A stretch of DNA of 64,000 bases from Biomphalaria glabrata. Its lineage: Eukaryota > Mollusca > Gastropoda > Planorbidae. Below the pieces are notes generated by a model. The model did not search any database. It was given only the letters and a program-made list of their open reading frames with translations, and was not told the origin of the DNA. The DNA lies in NCBI RefSeq assembly GCF_947242115.1, contig NC_074725.1:9772011-9836010 (forward strand), in the 5' to 3' direction. A program made the position numbers and the translations under genes. Positions 1 to 24,128 of this stretch are shown piece by piece (positions within the stretch are counted from its first letter, which is position 1; every line of letters begins with the position of its first letter).

Positions 1-794
1 TCAACCTAAGCTTAGATTAACTTAGAAATAATTATAGACGGTGTCAGAGATATATTAACAGAAGGTGTCAGAAATAGAGATCTAATCGCTTTATGCCTAC
101 TGGAGAGATGGATAGATTACGTTTTGTCTATTGTTAATTATTTTTATATTTAAAGTGAAATGTTTTTAGAAGTTAAAGCCTGATGGTCGCGCGATTTAAG
201 ACCTCACAGTGCTCTCTCTTAGTAAATACAAGAGATGGTATAATGTATGTTATTAAAAATTATCAGATGTAATTAATATTGTCGTCCCCCATCCAACATA
301 GCCATTGTCTAGGCCTACTGACATGAATACTTGATAAGAAGAGTATACACCCCCACACCATCTCATTTTTCTCTTCAAATATCTTTTCCTTATTAGAAAT
401 ATTCATGAGAAACTAAACCATTGGTTTTTACATGTTGTAAATCATACAGTTTAAATTAAGTCTGATGCATAAAACCAAACAATGTATACTATATCCATGG
501 TCTAATGCTTCCTCCATATTCAAATTATCTTGTATTGCCAACAAATTGATTCTGCATGGCTAAATAAGTGCACATATACCTTTTAAAAGACAAACCCTAT
601 CAGCACTTTCTTTGTTCTGTACACCGGATACGCCATAAACAGCTAGTAATTTATAGTTTTTCCGCCATGCAAGAACACCTCACAGGACTAATGTCTCTAT
701 TTCTCTGTATTTCAAGAAATATTTATTCATTTTCGTTTGCTATTTCAAAATGATTTTGATGGCCTATAACAAGGATTTAAAACAAAATATTTAC
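1..794. other. Left edge, no exon seen
   Basis: This AT-rich stretch lies downstream of the last visible maltase-like exon, which ends in a good donor site at 794-793, so it should be intron. I see no further exon of that gene and no clear repeat copy. Confidence 0.5.
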
Positions 795-12309
<11,515 letters not shown>

Positions 12310-12310
<1 letters not shown>

Positions 12311-13510
12311 TGTTCGACATTTCAGTATCAGCGTCGACTAACATATAATAATAATGAACAAATAGATGCTATCTTACTAGATTTTTCTAAGGCTTTTGAC
12401 AAAGTTCACAAACATAGTTTGCTTAAAAAATTAAAATATTTCGGCATTAATGGTCCACTGCATCAGTGGATTAAAGATTTTCTGATAGGGAGAGAACAAA
12501 CTGTAATGATAAATGGCTCTAAATCAACACCGATAACAGTAAACTCAGGTGTACCTCAAGGAACAGTCTTGGGTCCACTACTATTTTTAATTTACATAAA
12601 TGATTTACCAAATTGCATTACTTCAGGAACAAAAGTCAGATTATTTGCAGACGATTGCATAATATATAGAACAATAAAAACAAAACAAGACACAGATATT
12701 TTACAAAAAGAATTAGATGAATTACAGAAATGGGAATCAAATTGGAGCATGTCTTTCCACCCAGAAAAATGTCAGCTGTTAAGAGTAACAAAAAAACTAA
12801 AACAAATTAATTCCACTTATCTTATTCATGGCAAACCAGTAACACAGACTAAAAACGCAAAATACCTAGGTGTTATAATAAATGAAAAACTCTCATGGAA
12901 TCCACATTTTGATGAAACTACAAAAAAATCAAACAAAGCATTAGCATTTATTAAAAGAAATTTCTATAAATCAAATAAGAACATAAAACTAAAATGTTAT
13001 TTAACCTTGGTTAGGCCAATAATAGAATATGCATCCTCTGTTTGGGACCCCTCAACTCAAGAAAACATTAAGAAACTAGAACAGACACAAAATAGAGCAG
13101 TGCGATTCATAACAAACGAATATTCACATTTGACTAGAGTAGCACCTTTAGTAAAATCACTAAATTTAGAAAGCCTTCAGGACAGAAGGCTCAAAAGTAA
13201 AGTAGCAATCATACATAAAACACTGAACCATAATCTTCAAATACAAAAACAAAATTTAATAAAATACTCTGAAAGACACAAAGATAAAGGCACATTCCTC
13301 GTCCCATATGCTAGGACAAATTTGTACAAATACTCCTTCTTCCCTAGTGCTATTAGAGCATGGAATGGGTTGCCTGAGCTAGTCAGGAAAACCAGTGACT
13401 TGGCAGAATTTAAGTCATTGGTTAATATGCATGACTAAATGCATGACGCGTAGGACGTAATCATCTTCTTTTTTGAAGTAACGTCTGTATTATATAAGAT
13501 AAGATAAGAA
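12310..13510 (+). mobile_element. 5'-truncated jockey/CR1-like LINE with long RT frame
   Basis: An open frame runs from about 12320 through 13438 with no stop. It holds the reverse transcriptase core: motif A LLDFSKAFDKVH, motif B NSGVPQGTVLGPLLFLIY, motif C RLFADDCIIYR, then the thumb and the usual C-terminal WNGLPELVRKTS. The endonuclease and RT N-terminus are missing. The 3' UTR is about 70 bp, with 'gaagtaacgtctgta', and ends in a TAAGATAAGATAAG tail. At least six more copies in the window share this 3' end, so the family has been active. The clade is inferred from RT motifs only. Confidence 0.9.
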
Positions 13511-14224
13511 GATATTAATTGTTCGGATTTTCGCGGTGTTATTGAATTGTACTACGTTGATTGTTACCTCCATTTGGTGTATTTGCATAAGACACCGCGG
13601 AAGCGCCTAACAACATGCAGTACCAATGATTATTGTTTTCTCTTATCTAACCATTTTAGCATTAGAACTAAATGTTTGTTCTTCGTTTAGATATTGAAAA
13701 ATTCTATAGCTCGTCTAGATCAGACTCAGTAGATCTACTATCAATACAATACTGAATATATAGATATACTTTTAAACTCCAAGACCTAATAGGGACTACT
13801 AATCTAGTATACTAGACTTAAATCTAGTCTAAAATTAATATTTAAGTCTAAGACTTTAGATCTAGACTGCCTAGAGTTACAATCTAGACTAGAGTAAATT
13901 CTAATTATCTTAGATTCTAGTTCTACTTTATTTCAAATCTAGATCTATATTCTAGTAGTAGATGTATACTGATTCTACAGTTACATTAGTAAGTATTCGA
14001 ATTCGACTTGAATATATTATATAGATTACAAATTCTAAATTCTATATATCTATGACTATTATAACAATGCCCATGGTATGTTTGAGATCAATTTTTTAAA
14101 GCAACTATAATTAATGGACTTCATCTAAAACATTCAAATGCGATTTTTTTTTCTTTTGCTTAGCATTATTTTGGACCAATGTCTCACAACGGCTGCTAGA
14201 AGAAATCAGGTATAAACATGAGGA
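13511..14224. other. AT-rich spacer with an AGATCTA-rich tract
   Basis: From about 13690 to 14060 the sequence is dominated by short TAGATCTAG/CTAGACT-like words. There is no gene signal. Confidence 0.6.
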
Positions 14225-14345
14225 GGAAACACGACCCCTTAACTAAAGAAAACATTAAGAAACTAGAACAAACACAAAACAGTGAGATTCATAACAAACG
14301 AATATTCACAATTGATTACAGTAACACATTTTAAAACACCTTTTA
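14225..14345 (+). repeat. LINE RT fragment
   Basis: The block 'gaaaacattaagaaactaga' and what follows match the LINE at about 13058-13145. It is a short internal piece with deletions. Confidence 0.75.
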
Positions 14346-14779
14346 AAAAATCATTACAATTTTTAAAATCACTACAATTTTTATTGCTACAAAAATTTTT
14401 GTATGTGAAATTGTGTATCGGAAAATGCCGGGTACTTGAAATAAGCTAATCCTAAAAAAAACAACAGATCTTGGGTAAATAAAGTACTGTAAATGTGTAG
14501 TTTCACACGCTTGTTTCTTGTCTTTTCTTTTTATAGCCTCTATCGGGTCTGATCCCAACTACCCGTATTTTTTTTAGCAGAATTATTTTTCTTTATCAGG
14601 TACACTTAAATTCATAGCCTATTAATGTCAATTTAATTTAAAAAGAGAAATGAAAAATGCAAAAGATATCGACCATTATAGATCTAATAATTAGTCCTAT
14701 TAACTTTAGTATAATAGATCTAGTAATATTATCAGGATGAGTATTTTTTCAGGTCCAAAAAATCAGTCTATTCTATTCT

Positions 14780-15060
14780 CATTTTTATGTTGGAGCGTTC
14801 AGATGACTAGACCAATACAGACCAACTGCGCAGTGGGTTCAAAATCAGGGAGCTCTCCATATAGTTTTCTTTCTATTGGGGTATTTTGGGGCCAGTGTCT
14901 TGTACGGGCCTCATGGTAAAGAGAACAGTTTTGAAGGACATGGTCAGCAATCAGCATTCTCTGGTGACACTCCAAATGGTCAGATTTCACTTGTTCCAAT
15001 TTTGAGCTTCCGGTAAATGTTGTCTCCTTCTGTGGTGTCCGGTCCTGAGTCGAAAGACTA
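14780..15060 (-). repeat. LINE ORF 3' fragment (ADHVLQNC type)
   Basis: The minus-strand frame contains LIADHVLQNCSLYHEARTRH and WPQNTPIERKLYG, the cysteine/histidine tail seen at the C-terminus of several invertebrate LINE ORFs. About 60 bp of the same element recurs at 47850-47930. Confidence 0.6.
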
Positions 15061-15239
15061 GACGTTGATAGTCTATTCAGTATGAAAGTTTCAAGCTTTG
15101 TGGCAACAACAATCTGCGGAACTGTTGCCATGGTGATTCCCTGGGTAGTTGAGAATAAGCTCGAGAAGCAATTAAGATAGGCACTCAAAAAAATATGACA
15201 AAAGTAGAGTACAGATTCCCTAGTCATCACAAACTGCCA

Positions 15240-15800
15240 GGTTGCATTTGTCCACGTCCAATCTGGGAGTTTTCTTCAACTCAGCTCTGTCTTTTGACCC
15301 TTACATAAGCCAGCTCAGCAAGGGCCTTTCTCTGCAGATGCGCAGATTAGGCTAGATTCGACCAATTTAATAACGGCGTCAACAGAAAAGCTCGCTTTAG
15401 CATCCATACTCTCCCGCCTTAACTACCACCGTGCTAGCGGGTTTACCCGAGGACAAAATCGCTAAGATGGATCAAATTCAGAACCATGCTGCAGGACTAG
15501 TCGTACGAAAACAAGACGTGATTCCGCAACTGTTCTCTTGTGAATGCAAGAATCGACGACAAGATGGCCACACTTTGCCATCAGTGGATCTAAAACATTA
15601 AAATGCCTTTGTACCTTAGCGAACTGATCACTCCATTATGTCCCTCCGAGAGCCCTGTGCCCCATGGACTCTACGCTTCTAGTCGGACCATGTTTCTCAC
15701 TCAAAAGTTACGATTTGTGTGTTTTTTGACAAACCTTGTGCATCACTACAGGAATAACATTTAGACATATCTGTTCAAAACTTTTTTTGATTAGTTTGTC
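15240..15800 (+). repeat. Decayed CR1/L2-like LINE 3' end
   Basis: Frames on the plus strand include a decayed LSRLNYHR and then AGLPEDKIAKMDQIQNHAAG, matching the conserved SRLNYCNSLLAGLP...LQ.IQN.AAR block of CR1/L2 reverse transcriptases. Several stops and frameshifts are present, so this is old. Confidence 0.65.
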
Positions 15801-17741
15801 ATTTCAACTGTCTGTTATGTCATAATAGTCCCTTGAGTCTACATAATGTTTGTTAACAGTGCCTTATAGGTCAAACAATTATTAAATTATGATGTTAAGT
15901 TTATTTCTATGATTTATTTTTATTGAATTAGGATTATAGTGTGTATTGTTGCTTAATATAAAAGTGTGTGTTCAATCTTTGCATGATTTCGACTTGAAGA
16001 TTAAAATATTTCATTTCGTAAAAAGGAACTCTCTTCCCCTAAACAAGGGCCTCTGGGATACTTTGGACATTACGTCATCATATTTCACTTCTGAAGAGAA
16101 CAAGACGTATTCACCATTCAAGTCCATCAATCACAAAATATGGTTGTATGAATATTAATTCTAAAAATGAAGCTGGGCTGTTCACTGTCGTAGAGAAAGT
16201 CACAAAAACAAAGTCCGCTGTATCGAAGTTATGAAGTCCATCTGAGAAAAAAAAAAGGGGAAAAAATTACTTACTAGATGTAGATCTAGGTGTCGCAAAC
16301 TAAACAAATCTCTTATTAATATCCTAGTCTGGATTTGAATTCGAGCCTTCGCGATGGAAGGTCGACTTGTTATCCACTGAGATACTCAAGTGCATTTTAC
16401 TTATAAAAGTAGAAAGTCTTTTAGGTTATTGTTAGTTTTTAGCGAAAGACCTAAGTCTCTACAAAAGGATTATCTCCCCTTAACTAAGTCACTGTCTCGA
16501 TGCAACACAAAACAAGCAAAATATTTTTTTAAATACTTAAAAAAAAAAAACTATGCTTGTCTAAGGAGAAGAACGCCACATTTACAACCATATCTCTCAA
16601 AAACCGCATCACATGCTTCAACGCAACACTATTTGATTTGCTGATTTATTTTTTTTATTATATTGATTTATGTTTTGTTAGAAACACTGAATAATTGTGC
16701 CTAATGAATAATAGTTTCAACTTGATCCAAAAAAATGGGAAAAATAACTTGTTCCAAATTTTGGATCAGACAGACAGACAGAGAAACAGAGTGAGTTCTT
16801 GTAAACTTTGCAATAAAAGCGAATCTTTTTCTAGCTGGTATCGTTCCAAATTTGTTTGTTTGTTTTGTTGTTTTTTTCAGAGGCCTATAATCCTCATGCA
16901 TTCTGGACTAGAGAGCAACCCATGGATGATACAATTTTCATAATCCATAGGAAAATATAAATTTGTTATTAACTGCTCTATCATACTACATTGTATTACT
17001 TGATATTATGTAGCGCCTAGGGGGCGAAGAGGGGTTCAATTTATTACAATTAGTTACAAAGGGAAGGAATCCTGAAGATGTGTCACGTGACAAAACAGAC
17101 ACATATTCAAATGAAAAGAGCAGGTAGAAATAAAATGTTTAAAAATATAAAAACTGCATACAAATATCCCCAGATTTGTTTCATTCTTAGTTCAGTCGGC
17201 CTTTGTTCTTAGCAGACAGTGTAAGTAATATAAAGTGGGATATAACAGTCAAACATATTTTTTTATGAGTTTTGGTGATCACTTTAGTAATATTTCAAAC
17301 TGGTACCTTACTAAAATCACAAATAAGACTTTAATGGCGTCGGCACTACAAGTCTGCTGAAACCTAACCGACTGATTACAAAGCTACGTTAATGAAGTCC
17401 CTCGTTTCTGATGTTGATGAGGTGGAAGGAACAGACGCAAATGTGGGATGATCGTCTTGAAAAATGTAGAGAATGAGATCGAGGCGCCGACAGAAGTCGA
17501 TTCTTTTCTCATCCTTTCTATCGATATTATGATCAAAAAGTGTAATTTGGGGGGGGGGGGGAATTTGGGAAAATGATGACTAATGAATAAGTCTTATCTA
17601 AAATTCGAATTTTCTATTAATATGTTACTTTATGGGAGGACGGGGGGGGGATGAGTTTTGTTACCATGTGTGACAAAGAAGGGGAAAGAGCGTTACGTCA
17701 TATCCGAACGTCGCCTCAAAGACCTGATACGTTTTCATAGG
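15801..17741. repeat. Repeat-rich spacer with R3 copies
   Basis: An R3-type repeat runs from about 16395 to 16830, with 'acagacagacagagaaacag' near its end. The rest is AT-rich with two G-runs (17549-17562, 17642-17651). I see no gene or RNA in it. Confidence 0.45.
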
Positions 17742-20700
17742 CTATTTATTGATAAGGATGGCTAAAGGGACATCCGCATGGACATCTGTTACTAGGTGGG
17801 CACCAAAGGAATATGCTACATATAAACATGACTTACAAATGTGACTGAAGTTTTTATGTTCTGTATAATTTAACAAAACTTTCGTAGTTTGGTTCGACAA
17901 TGGCTCTCTTGCTACGTAAATATTCAATGGACTTCCCTGCTGACAAAACAAAAACAAACTCAAGTGTCTGTAACAAGTAGATTGTTACAAATAACAAGAA
18001 TCTAAACATCTCGATCATTATATTTTATAGGTGACGGGAGAGGACATTACAGTACACATTTTTTTTATATTTTACATACAATCAATCGTGTCATTTTAGC
18101 TTATTAGCAGTGAGTGTCATCTCTTTCCGTAGCCCTGGAAAAGGTTATGGCAATAATGATTGAGTGGACTTACCATATTGTACATCACGAGAGTGAACCC
18201 AAAAGAGGGCTTACCATATTGTACATCACGAGAGTGAACTCAAAAGAGGGCTTACCATATTGTACATCACGAGAGTGAACCCAAAAGTGGGCTTACCATA
18301 TTGTAACAACACGAGAGTGAACCCAAAAGTGGACTTACCATATTGTACATCACGGGAGTAAACCCAAAAGTGGGCTTTCCATATTGTAACAACACGAGAG
18401 TGAACCCAAAAGTGGGCTTACCATATTGTACAACACGGGAGTAAACCCAAAAGTGGGCTTACCATATTGTAACAACACGAGAGTGAACCCAAAAGTGGGC
18501 TTACCATATTGTACAACACGAGAGTGAACCCAAAAGTGAGCTTACCATATTGTACAACACGGGAGTAAACCCAAAAGTGGGCTTACCATATTGTAACAAC
18601 ACGAGAGTGAACCCAAAAGTGGGCTTACCATATTGTACAACACGGGAGTAAACCCAAAAGTGGGCTTACCATATTGTACAACACGAAAGTGAACCCAAAA
18701 GTGGGCTTACCATATTGTATAACACGGGAGTAAACCCAAAAGTGGGCTTACCATATTGTATAACACGGGAGTAAACCCAAAAGTGGGCTTACCATATTGT
18801 AACAACACGAGAACGAAACCCAAAAGTGGGCTTACCATATTGTACAACACTGGAGTAAACCTAAAAGTGGGCTTACCATATTGTAACAACACGAGAGTGA
18901 ACCCAAAAGTGGGCTTACCATATTGTACAACACGAAAGTGAACCCAAAAGTGGGCTTACCATATTGTACAACACGGGAGTAAACCCAAAAGTGGGCTTAC
19001 CATATTGTAACAACACGAGAGTGAACCCAAAAGTGGGCTTACCATATTGTACAACACGGGAGTGAACCCAAAAGTGGGCTTACCATATTGTATAACTGTT
19101 GGAAAGTTAAACAGTAATGTGGGTTTATATTGTGGATCACCCGAAGAGGAAATATAAAAACGGGCTTTGAAAACAAAATTGCTAACTTGTATAACATCTG
19201 TAGATAAAAGTAATAAAGATGGCTGGCACTATTGTAAGAATGGGGGAAAGTAGGAATTCTGATTCATATTTAAGTATGAAAAACAAATTTGGTTAAAATA
19301 TAAAAATATTTTGTTTCGGAATTAGGAAAAATTTTATTCACATCTCGCACTTTTCGATTTTCTATTTGATTTAATTGATACATTACACATACATATATAT
19401 GATGTTCATTTAAAACAGGGGTTCTCAACCTGTGGGTCGCGACCCCTTTGGGGGTCGATTGAAGATTTGCCAGGGGTCGCCTAAGAACATCGAAAAAATG
19501 GACTTTTTTGATTATTCTTCTATTGCTGTGGGGGGGGGGGGGGTCGCGGCAGAGTGGAGGATTGTAGAAAGGGGTCGCCGAGCCTAAAAGGTTGAGAACC
19601 GCTGATTTAAAAGTTATGCAGGATTTAGTATTATTGTTTATAGTAAATATATCACTTACACTGTCATCAGATCCATTCTTTAGGCATCCTTCAATAAATA
19701 CGATTGATTGAATCATGTATTGCCCAGCTTTCATTACCCTTAAAGTGTTGTTATCGACAAGTATCGCTGTCGTAGTCAAGCCAAATGAATCTTTTAGTTG
19801 AAGCCGGCAATCATATGCAAAGTGGATGTCTGACGAATATTAACAATGAGCTAACGTTTATTTGTGTGTGTGAGGAAACTAGTTTAATGGTTTGATGACA
19901 TGCATTGTAAATCTATTAGTTTAATTATTTGATTGCATTCATAGTAGAATTGGGCTTTACTTACGATAAGTTAACCCACAAGATTACATTTAAACTTTAC
20001 AACTACAGTTTTAACTTAACCCTCAAAACTTAGAACAAAGCGGGACGTGGGATTGTATGAAGTGCATTGTGATTCATAATGGTATAGATATTTATTTCAA
20101 ATAATTCAATTCACCTATACTGCAGTTCCTGTTCTCTGAGTCTTGAAGTTTGACCCTTGCGCAAGTTCTTCCCACATCACATGATTGACGTTCTGAAGAA
20201 TAAATATAGATCTTTATCTACATTCGATTTCAATACATTATGTCAAATGTTTGGTAAACATATTATGTATATTGTTGTAAATCTAAGGTAAGCACTCAAC
20301 AAAAGGAGTTAATAATAGACGATGTATTTATTTACAGCTAGTATAAACAAACAGGCATGGATTCAGAGGCGGACTGGGTGTCATAATCGGCCCTGGCATT
20401 TCTATTTCATTCGGCCAATAAATTGTATATTATATGATAGACATCCAATTCTAGGTCTACCTGTCCTCAAAATCATTATGTTAAGTTTGATAAGGTATCG
20501 ATAGCTGTGATACAGTGAATATAGACCCTAAATACGTCGCTCATAGGGACCCTTTTGTACGAGAATACTAGGCCTATAATAAAAGCTTTAACAGTTTAAT
20601 GCGCGCCTTACTGACATCCATGCCGCCCTTATCTTATAAAATACAGTCTATTTTGTCTATTCCAGTTTATTAATGTTTTCTTGAGTTGAGGGGTCCCAAA

Positions 20701-22447
20701 TAGATATTCTATTATTATTTGCCTAACCAAGGTTAAATAACATTTTAGTTTTATGTTCTTATTTGATTTATAGACATTTCTTTTAATAAACCCTAATTCT
20801 TTGTTTGATTTTTTTATAGTTTCATCAATATGTGGATTCCATGACAGTTTTTCATTTATTATACGACTAGGTATTTCGCGATTTTAGTCTGTGTTACTGG
20901 TTTACCATGGAATTAATTTGTTTTAGTTTTTTTGTTACTCTTAATAATTGACATTTTTCTGGGTGGAAAGACATGCTCCAATTTGATTCCCATTTCTGTA
21001 ATTCATCTAATTCTCTTTGTAAAATATCTGTGTCTTGTGTTGTTTTTATTGTTCTATATATTATGCAATCGTCTGCGAATAATCTGACTTTTGTTCCTGA
21101 ACTAATGCAATTTGGTAAATCATTTATGTAAATTAAAAATAGTAGTGGACCCAAGACTGTTCCTTGAGGTACACCTGAGTTTACTGTTATTGGTGTTGAT
21201 TTAGAGCCATTCATTATTACAGTTTGTTCTCTCCTTATCAGAAAATCTTTAATCCACTGATGCAATGGATCATCAATGCCAAAATATTTTAATTTTTTAA
21301 GCAAACTATGGTGGTGAAATTTGTCAAAAGCTTTGGAAAAATCTAGTAAGCTAGCATCTATTAGCTCAAAATTCATTGTACCAATCCAAATTAAAGTCTC
21401 CATCCTCCCATAAGGACTCGAACTCCAGTCCTTTAAACCAGAAACTGGCCAACCACTTTAACATGTTTTATTGTTTTGTATAGGTTTCGTATGTTCCTTC
21501 AAATTGAATGTGCTACATCTTTGCCCAAAACTGCTGCTGGACGTCTAGATATCAGCGAGCAGGGTTTGAACTTGGGGTGTGGGTGGGGGGCATCTGAAAG
21601 GGAATTCAATACAACACGACCTTACAGCCCGCCCCCCTCATTATAAAATGTATACCTATTTAGCACGTTAATATTTTTTAAAGGCGAAAAACTCCGTCCT
21701 TAAACCTATATCTACCAATAATGTACAAGTTATTTCCCTTATTCGATATCAAACAAAATAATTAAAATACCAATAATTAATTATTTTTATTTATTGATTC
21801 ATGTTTTGTTAGGTACAATAAATAATTGTTTGAAGTATCAGTTTGATAGAATACGTGAGGGAGAAATAGCGTTAACAATTATTTAAGATGACTAAGCCCA
21901 ACAAATTTAACCATTTCTGTGAATATTGAAGTATTAGTTTCCCTCGTTGCTATTAAGCAAAATAATGAATTACCAATAATTTACTGGTTAATTTTTTTTA
22001 ATTGATTCATGTCTTGTCTATGTCAATGAATAATTGTGCGAAGTTTCAACTTGATCCAAGAATGGGTATGGGAGAAATAAACATGTACAGACCTTTTACC
22101 AGACAGACAAAACAGAGTGAATTGATATAAGCTTTGTAAAAAAATATTTTCTTACCTGGAAATTGGAGTTGGTAGACGAAGTAGCCTAAGACTAAAGTGG
22201 AAGCTGCTAGCACCAATAAAGTAGGTATCATACAGCAGGTCCTTGTACCCCAGTGTGTCCGACACCGACACTTCTTACCCTGATCTCGGGGTGGCAGGCT
22301 CGCCATGGGTCTTGTTTGCTGTCGACGTTTGGCCCAGGAGTAGCTTTTCCCACTGACAGTCCCACCTGTGCATACTTCTAGTTGCGTTGGTTTTGCTTGG
22401 CAGGTGTGGAATGGTTGATTCGGTATACATTCGTCGACTGACTCCAT
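17742..22447 (-). CDS. TNF-like type II membrane ligand (TNF-like 2), four exons
   Basis: Exons: 22447-22156, 20192-20115, 19829-19660, 17939-17742, all GT-AG, phases 1, 1, 0, giving 245 residues. Residues 1-70 are a basic, Cys-containing cytoplasmic part. A membrane segment follows (MIPTLLVLAASTLVLGYFVY). Exon 2 holds a short stalk with ERQSCDVGRTCARV. Exon 3 carries ILVDNNTLRVMKAGQYMIQS, which fits the TNF-homology strands in which a hydrophobic L.V..aG.Y.I.SqV pattern is usual. Exon 4 reads NIYVAREPLSNQTTKVLL, then CKSCLYVAYSFGAHLV, and ends LAILINK. Length fits TNF-family ligands (about 230-280). The usual final strand (YFGxF type) is not seen, so it is divergent or shortened. A 42-bp minisatellite fills intron 3. 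The domain call rests on pattern and exon layout shared with the paralogue at 37472-41175. Confidence 0.65.
18165..19093. repeat. Minisatellite, about 42-bp unit, about 22 copies
   Basis: The units contain 'gggcttaccatattgta', 'caacacgagagtga' or 'caacacgggagta', and 'acccaaaagt'. The two variants (gagagtga and gggagta) alternate along part of the array, so a two-unit block of about 84 bp was probably copied. It lies in the last intron of TNF-like 2. Open frames on both strands come from the repeat. Confidence 0.95.
19416..19604. mobile_element. hAT MITE with perfect 8-bp target duplication
   Basis: It begins CAGGGGTTCTCAACCTGTGG and ends AGGTTGAGAACCGCTG. It is flanked on both sides by ATTTAAAA (19408-19415 and 19605-19612). 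These ends are typical of Charlie-like hAT elements. The 189 bp are non-coding. It lies in intron 3 of TNF-like 2. Confidence 0.9.
20364..20605. mobile_element. Partial hAT-type element (CAGRGGCGGACTGGG family)
   Basis: The left end CAGAGGCGGACTGGGTG and the following 'tcggccctggcatttctat' match the outer element at 27748-29883. The right end is missing where a LINE fragment begins. It lies in intron 1 of TNF-like 2. Confidence 0.65.
20615..21410 (-). mobile_element. LINE RT fragment, same family as 12310-13510
   Basis: The minus-strand frame keeps motif A (LLDFSKAFDKFHH), motif B (SGVPQGTVLGPLLFLI) and motif C (RLFADDCIIYR). It is cut short after the C motif and the rest is rearranged. It lies in the large first intron of TNF-like 2. 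Confidence 0.9.
21650..22135. repeat. Two R3 repeat copies
   Basis: The blocks 'ttattgattcatgttttgtt' and 'ttaattgattcatgtcttgt', each followed by '...aataattg(t)' and a 'gatccaagaatgggtatggg'-type part, match the R3 family at 7187-7440. They abut TNF-like 2 exon 1. Confidence 0.55.
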
Positions 22448-22585
22448 GAGTCAAACCACGATTGGCAAACAAATAGACTTTGAGAAGTTCTATCACAAAC
22501 AAAGAACTAGAAACAAGTTTTTGATTATAACGAGATTCATCGACGCTGGATGTCACCTTTGTAAGATGAAATATGTGTGTTTAAG

Positions 22586-22820
22586 CAGTGTTTCACAAAC
22601 TGTGTTTTGCGGAAACCTAGTGTTCCGAGAGGACTGAATATGTTTTCCACGAACTACTGGAATAATTAACTAGAATGCCACCAACTTGCACCAAGTGAAT
22701 TAATCTCTAAAAAAGAATTTGCAAAGTGTTCCGCTAACTACTCAGAATTTGCAAAGTGTTCCGCTAACTACTCAGAATGTGCGAAGTGTTTCCGTTAAGG
22801 AAAAAGTTTTGGAAACACTG
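22586..22820. mobile_element. hAT MITE (CAGTGTTTC family)
   Basis: It begins CAGTGTTTCACAAACTG and ends AGTTTTGGAAACACTG. Flanks are TGTTTAAG and TGTTAAAG, an 8-bp duplication with one mismatch. It carries an internal 30-bp unit, 'aagtgttccgctaactactc', repeated about three times. It lies just upstream of the TNF-like 2 start codon. Confidence 0.85.
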
Positions 22821-22974
22821 TGTTAAAGTATTGACGTGTAGAGGCTGGTACATTAGAATAACAAGACTTTAATCATGGCTGGCTTTAGGTAACTGGAGGC
22901 CCAATGCAAAGTGAAAGGGGGCCCCAAAAAAAAATAGAAAAGAAAAATGAAAAATACACAATGAATTTTAAAAA

Positions 22975-23113
22975 CCTTCATATATCTAGGCCTACACCTA
23001 AATCAACAAATATGTTACATTCATGTATCTAGGCCTACACCTAAATCAACAAATATGTTACATTCATGTATCTAGGCCTACACCTAAATCAACAAATATG
23101 TTACATTCATATA
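22975..23113. repeat. Minisatellite, unit about 43 bp, three copies
   Basis: The units contain 'tatctaggcctacacctaaa' and 'tcaacaaatatgttacattc'. The copies are nearly identical. Confidence 0.9.
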
Positions 23114-23214
23114 ACGCCGATGCCATGAATATGTTTAAGGGATGACTGATTATCACCAAACTAGAAAAAAAAACGTTTCGGCATTTCACAAACGGAAAGA
23201 AACAATGGTCTTCT

Positions 23215-23463
23215 AATATATGGGGTAGATGATAAGGTCATCTGTTTTTGTGGCCAACAGTTAACGAGCAGGCTGTAATGCGGTCAGCAGAACGACCGAC
23301 CGCCATTACTTTCCCCAACTAAAGTCAGGTAACTATTAGAGCTGGGTGAACTCATGGGTGCCCTGAAAATTCTGAAATTCAAAATCCAAGTTTTCACCGA
23401 GGTTCGAACCCAGGACCCCAGGTTCGGAAGCCGAGAGTTTAACCACTCAGCCACCGCGCCCCA
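23215..23463 (-). repeat. SINE-A copy
   Basis: The copy is almost complete. The tRNA-like head on the minus strand is GGCGCGGTGGCTGAGTGGTT, and the B box is GGTTCGAACCTC. The body matches the other copies. Confidence 0.85.
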
Positions 23464-24128
23464 CTAGATCTAATATAGTATAAAGAAAACAATCATTGCA
23501 TCATAGTTACGACTAGAGAATATCAGAAATATATTTATAGAGCACACAATAATGAAGTACAAAAATCAAACTAGAAATTCAATGTTGGTCACGTGATGGT
23601 CACGTTCGAAGTCCATATAATCTAGTTTACCATTACTTCCCCTGGTTGAATCCATCTGTCCCAACTTCAATATATGACACACTATCAGCAACTCGCCATT
23701 TTAAATTTTTTTTATATGTATTGGCGTTAAAGATTATTCGCGAACAGTTTTCTCAAATTAATGTTCTCGATTCTTGTTCAAACCATAACAGAATGATAAC
23801 TTCTAATCAAACACAAAGCCTGACAAGTGATACACAAACTAACGAAAACTGAAATTATTTATTTGACAAGACCCTTTCATTATAAAATCTCATGAGAATA
23901 ACAAAGAAAACTGTGTATTAGATTTAGTCTAGTGACATCTGAGACATTTGAACACACAGATTGTTTTGTTTAGATTTAACCTAACATAGTGTGACTCACA
24001 ATCCTGCTACTTTTTAGAAACTGAAATTTTAAAATGAAATTGTGTGTTTAAAAATACTTCCCCATATGTCAGTGTGTTTGTCAGTGTGTTTGTAGGTTAA
24101 TATTAGTCGTTAATTGAAAGAAATAGTA
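23464..24128. other. AT-rich spacer, nothing recognised
   Basis: I searched this stretch for the missing last exon of TNF-like 1 and saw no convincing match. No repeat family was recognised. Confidence 0.4.

Noticed and set aside
14799-15230. 143-codon frame as a host gene
   Set aside because: Its C-terminal half is a LINE ORF tail; the rest has no support.
18165-19093. Possible CRISPR-like array
   Set aside because: There are no unique spacers; whole units repeat, in a eukaryotic intron.
23640-23860. Candidate last exon of TNF-like 1 on the minus strand (VSYIEVG-like peptide)
   Set aside because: It lacks the expected glycine-rich strand and a fitting acceptor and phase.
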